Shown: positions 6,056-8,268 of the stretch, in pieces
Layout: each line of letters starts with the position of its first letter
Position numbering within the stretch: the first letter of the stretch is position 1
Assembly: GCA_016931365.1 (NCBI GenBank)
Contig: JAFGEY010000511.1
Location: 1 to 8,268, forward strand
Origin: Anaerolineae bacterium
GTDB lineage: Bacteria; Chloroflexota; Anaerolineae; JAFGEY01
DNA length: 8,268 nucleotides
Direction of reading: 5' to 3'
Position numbers and translations under genes: made by a program
Notes under the pieces: model-generated
Told to the model about the DNA's origin: nothing
The model's input: the letters and a program-made list of their open reading frames with translations, nothing else
The model's database searches: none

Positions 6056-7780
6056 TTAATTGGCACAGACAGGTTTACCCAGGCTGGTATCTTGACCAAC
6101 TCGCTGCCCGCCTGATTCAACCCATACGGTTCCGACAAAGAAAGATCTGTCTCCCGGAAACTGAATTACTGCTACATCACGTTCGTTATCAGCCTTAACT
6201 ACAAACGAAACCGGGTCCGTATTCCAATAGAGTTTGTAATTTTTGCCGTCGCCGCCGGAAATTCTAACTTCAAAATAAGCCGTCCATCCCCCTGTTGGAT
6301 TGCAGACAGCAGCCGACCAAACATGCTCAATCTTGAGTGTGCCGGGAGCAATCACGAGGCCGGTCGGGGTCGATTTGGGGGTGGGAATGACAGTTACAGT
6401 TGGAGTAATGATTTCTAGCGACTGCCAATCAGCCGTGTAGGTAAACCTGGGCGCATAGGCGAACCCTTCTATGGCCTGGCTGTTGCGAATGTAAAGCCAC
6501 TTGCCGTATAATTGATCGTTGGCCCGGCCGAGGATGGGGACAGATTCTTTGGCCTCAACAATGCCCAATTGGCGCGAGTTGTCGAGCGGCGCTTCAAAGA
6601 TGCTCGATGCCAGGTTGGCAACGGCGACGGGCGGTGTCGGGGTGGCAGTAGGCGTATCTGTGAACGTTGGAGTAGCCGTCGGCGTTGCGGACGGCGTAGG
6701 CGTCGGAGATGACGTCGATGTTGGGGGCAATGTTGAAGTAGGCGATGACGTAGGGGGTAAGGTCAACTCTGGCGTTGGTGTCGGGGCCAATGTTGAGGTA
6801 GGCAGTGGCGTAGGGGATAAGGTCGGCTCTGGCGTCCGAGTCGGCATCAGTGTCGGAGTCCAAACTGCTATCGGCGTTTGCGTAGGAAAAAGAAAAGCCC
6901 ATGCGGTGGCAATAGGATTTGATACCTGGATCGGGGCTAACGCAATTCCGCCAATAACTAACAGCACCAATGCAACTACCAGACCCCACACAAGAGCTTT
7001 TTTGCCAATTTTGAGCTTGGCAGGTATCCTGGGTTGGGTATCATCGTCGGTAATCGACAGTGCGGACAGCATCTGCTCAACGTTGCTAAATCGCTTTCGA
7101 GGAGATTGGTGAGTGGCCCTTTGAACTACATCTTGGATTTGCCTGGCGCGCTTTTTTATGCCAGGCACCTGGGCATTTACAACATATTCTTCAAGTAGCT
7201 TACCCAACGCATAGATATCCGAATAAAGATCGGGCGGATCTCCCTGCTTTTGTTCAGGAGAAACATATTCAGATGCCTTTATATCCTGTTCCGCGCTAAA
7301 CAAGTTGGGATATTGGCTCGTTACTGCGCCCGTTTCAAAATTGGTCAGCAATGGCTGGCCGGTCTCGTCAAACAGAATATTTTCTGGATTGACATAGCCA
7401 TGCACGATGCCTGCTTTGTGAGCAGCAGACAATGCTTGACCTATTTGCATACTGATGTCAATAGCCTCGTCAAAAGAGAGCGATTTTCTTCGCTCTTTCA
7501 GAGATGTAGAGGAAACGTCATTAGTGACACAATATACAAGATCGTCCCGGCAACCATAATCCAAAATAGTCAAAATATTTTTATGCCGCAAAGCCTCCAA
7601 GTCTTTGAACGCTTGAGCCAGGCGTTTCTGCGCATTGGTTTGCCCCGCTAGCCCCTTGAAGACCCTGATTATGACATAACGGTCCAGACTTTGCTGATAG
7701 CCTCTGTAAACATCGTCAAGTTCGCTGCTGCTGATCCTGGATTGAATGAGGTAATGGCCCAAAGTGCTTCCGATGTCCAT
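6056..7780 (-). CDS. Transmembrane pseudokinase with TP-rich stalk, bacterial SH3-like module and unrecognised C-terminal domain
   Basis: A 574-residue membrane protein with a protein-kinase fold (about 8-240) that should not catalyse phosphotransfer. The Gly loop has no glycines (RISSSELDDVYRG), the VAIK Lys is Arg39 (VIIRV), the alpha-C Glu is Asp60, HRD is HGY (127-129) with Tyr for the catalytic Asp, the loop Lys is Asn131, and DFG is NFE (147-149). Fold-supporting elements persist: Asn134, SPE (175-177) and alpha-F Asp188. After a basic stretch (KIGKK) comes a transmembrane helix (about 262-283), a TP-rich stalk (301-383) containing a 20-residue tandem repeat, an SH3_3-like module (about 388-447) and a beta-rich domain (482-573) that I do not recognise, whose only Cys (493, 572) sit at its two ends and could form a disulfide. 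ATG 7780 is supported by AAGGAT 7 bases upstream and a consensus promoter before it. It converges on the kinase gene with 5 bases between stops. It may be a scaffold or allosteric regulator of the neighbouring kinase; this is inference. Confidence 0.93.
   Translation of the reverse strand: MDIGSTLGHYLIQSRISSSELDDVYRGYQQSLDRYVIIRVFKGLAGQTNAQKRLAQAFKDLEALRHKNILTILDYGCRDDLVYCVTNDVSSTSLKERRKSLSFDEAIDISMQIGQALSAAHKAGIVHGYVNPENILFDETGQPLLTNFETGAVTSQYPNLFSAEQDIKASEYVSPEQKQGDPPDLYSDIYALGKLLEEYVVNAQVPGIKKRARQIQDVVQRATHQSPRKRFSNVEQMLSALSITDDDTQPRIPAKLKIGKKALVWGLVVALVLLVIGGIALAPIQVSNPIATAWAFLFPTQTPIAVWTPTLMPTRTPEPTLSPTPLPTSTLAPTPTPELTLPPTSSPTSTLPPTSTSSPTPTPSATPTATPTFTDTPTATPTPPVAVANLASSIFEAPLDNSRQLGIVEAKESVPILGRANDQLYGKWLYIRNSQAIEGFAYAPRFTYTADWQSLEIITPTVTVIPTPKSTPTGLVIAPGTLKIEHVWSAAVCNPTGGWTAYFEVRISGGDGKNYKLYWNTDPVSFVVKADNERDVAVIQFPGDRSFFVGTVWVESGGQRVGQDTSLGKPVCAN
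6629..6880 (-). repeat. Thr/Pro-rich stalk of the pseudokinase gene
   Basis: About 84 residues of mostly Thr, Pro and Ser, directly outside the membrane helix and before the SH3-like module. It is about twice as long as the spacers of the two neighbouring proteins, although here it starts close to the membrane rather than after Ig-like domains. Confidence 0.85.
6716..6835 (-). repeat. 60-base tandem duplication within the stalk
   Basis: Two adjacent 60-base units (6776-6835 and 6716-6775) differ at about 12 positions. Each encodes a 20-residue unit starting TPE, with the pattern TPExTLxPTxxPTSTLxPTx. The exact 60-base period keeps the frame and lengthened the stalk by one unit. Confidence 0.85.
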
Positions 7781-7787
7781 CTATTCG

Positions 7788-7793
7788 ATCCTT
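7788..7793 (-). promoter_or_regulatory. Ribosome binding site of the pseudokinase gene
   Basis: AAGGAT on the minus strand, 7 bases before ATG 7780. It fixes the start of the gene and agrees with the beginning of the kinase-fold homology. Confidence 0.75.
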
Positions 7794-7823
7794 GCGTACC
7801 ACAATATTCGAAGACTTGATTGC

Positions 7824-7851
7824 ATTATACTGCTTATGCTCATTTTGTCAA
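7824..7851 (-). promoter_or_regulatory. Consensus sigma70-type promoter for the pseudokinase gene
   Basis: Read on the minus strand, a perfect -35 TTGACA (7851-7846) and a perfect -10 TATAAT (7829-7824) are separated by 16 bases. Transcription should start near 7817, giving a leader of about 37 bases before ATG 7780. Both hexamers match the consensus exactly, which is unlikely by chance at the right distance and orientation before a gene. The spacer is one base shorter than the optimum of 17. No operator-like inverted repeat overlaps it, so it looks like a housekeeping promoter. Confidence 0.85.
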
Positions 7852-7859
7852 TCCAGTTG

Positions 7860-8073
7860 GCTGCGCTTGTGCGTTGGTGCTGCTGTTGTTGAGGCGGAAT
7901 TTGCAAATCAAAAAAGTCTGCCAGATATATTGTCCCGACGATAAGTAAGCAAGTGCGTCCGGCTTTTCCGTTTTCCTCGAAACACGCTTTGTCCAGATTT
8001 CAGGTTATTCCACCTCATCCGAACTGGCTGGAGACTGAGCCAAGCTAGCGGATTGCTCATGCTTATGATATGA
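7860..8073. other. Intergenic stretch without a recognised gene
   Basis: Between the promoter of the pseudokinase gene and the hydrolase-like fragment I see no convincing coding region, RNA gene, hairpin terminator or mobile-element end. A minus-strand open frame of 67 codons (7908-8111) depends on a TTG start or an internal ATG without a ribosome binding site and shows no motif. Confidence 0.5.
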
Positions 8074-8268
8074 ACACCCTCACTCAGGACACTATCGTCC
8101 TGGCTTTTCAAGCACCACCCGCCCGATCAACCATCTCTTTTGCCCATCGTGGTCGGCATGGTGGGCAGCGCCGAGGCGGCCCAGGGCAACCGCTGGAGCC
8201 AGGCCGTGCTCGAAACGGGCAACGCCGAGATCGACTACTTTGTGATCCACACCTACCCCAACTATTAC
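8074..8268 (+). pseudogene. Start-less fragment resembling the inside of a glycoside hydrolase, running off the window
   Basis: An open frame follows a TGA at 8071-8073 and continues to the window end (65 codons). From about 8143 the translation reads like the interior of a TIM-barrel glycoside hydrolase: LPIVVGMVGS, then a Trp-containing helix (NRWSQAVLETG), then IDYFVIHTYPNYY, similar in style to the beta-strand D-(F/Y)-x-x-x-H-x-Y-P motif of arabinofuranosidase-like and related families. The first candidate starts, GTG 8149 and ATG 8158, fall inside this conserved-looking part and have no ribosome binding site, so the N-terminal half of the enzyme is missing. The stretch before 8143 looks unrelated, and G+C content rises at about the same place. 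It could be a decayed gene, a rearrangement breakpoint or an assembly join. The family assignment rests on pattern memory of a short segment and is tentative. Confidence 0.4.

Noticed and set aside
6075..6095. Terminator hairpin around CCAGGCTGG after the kinase gene
   Set aside because: The possible stem is only four pairs with poor extension and no T-run follows.
6519..7112. Plus-strand open frame with long Gly-Val repeats
   Set aside because: It is the antisense shadow of the Thr/Pro stalk of the pseudokinase gene.
7908..8111. Small minus-strand gene of 67 codons
   Set aside because: It needs a TTG start, has no ribosome binding site and no recognisable motif.

Overview
The window carries a compact cluster of three membrane-anchored, kinase-like receptor genes, plus the broken start of a glycoside-hydrolase-like reading frame at the right edge. 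No rRNA, tRNA, CRISPR array, insertion sequence or transposase was recognised. Multidomain proteins that join Hanks-type kinases, Ig-like modules, Thr/Pro-rich spacers, FGE-sulfatase-like modules and bacterial SH3 modules suggest a Chloroflexota bacterium (for example Anaerolineae or Chloroflexia). This is an inference from protein style only, because there is no marker gene in the window.

Layout. Positions 1-184 are a leader with a small palindrome and a spaced direct repeat. Gene A (185-3589, +) encodes a 1134-residue fusion: KGGVGR-type ParA/MinD-like NTPase, degenerate protein kinase, one transmembrane helix, two Ig-like domains, a TP-rich spacer and an FGE-sulfatase-like domain. Gene B (3636-6050, +) follows after 46 bases, probably in the same operon. 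It has a fully canonical Ser/Thr kinase joined to an ectodomain that is a close paralogue of gene A's. Gene C (6056-7780, -) converges on gene B with only 5 bases between the stop codons. It encodes a kinase fold that has lost nearly all catalytic residues, then a transmembrane helix, a TP-rich stalk, an SH3-like module and an unrecognised beta-rich C-terminal domain. A perfect-hexamer sigma70-type promoter lies just upstream of gene C. Positions 7860-8073 hold nothing recognisable. From 8074 an open frame without a usable start runs off the window end and looks like an internal piece of a glycoside hydrolase.

How the parts may work together. All three proteins are predicted to have the kinase-like part in the cytoplasm, one membrane crossing and the C-terminal sensor outside. 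Only gene B keeps the catalytic residues; A and C look like pseudokinases. A reasonable but untested model is a receptor group in which B is the only phosphotransferase, A links ligand sensing to an NTPase switch, and C acts as an allosteric partner or scaffold with its own promoter. The A and B ectodomains are near-duplicates while their cytoplasmic halves differ strongly, so the locus appears to have been built by duplication and domain exchange.
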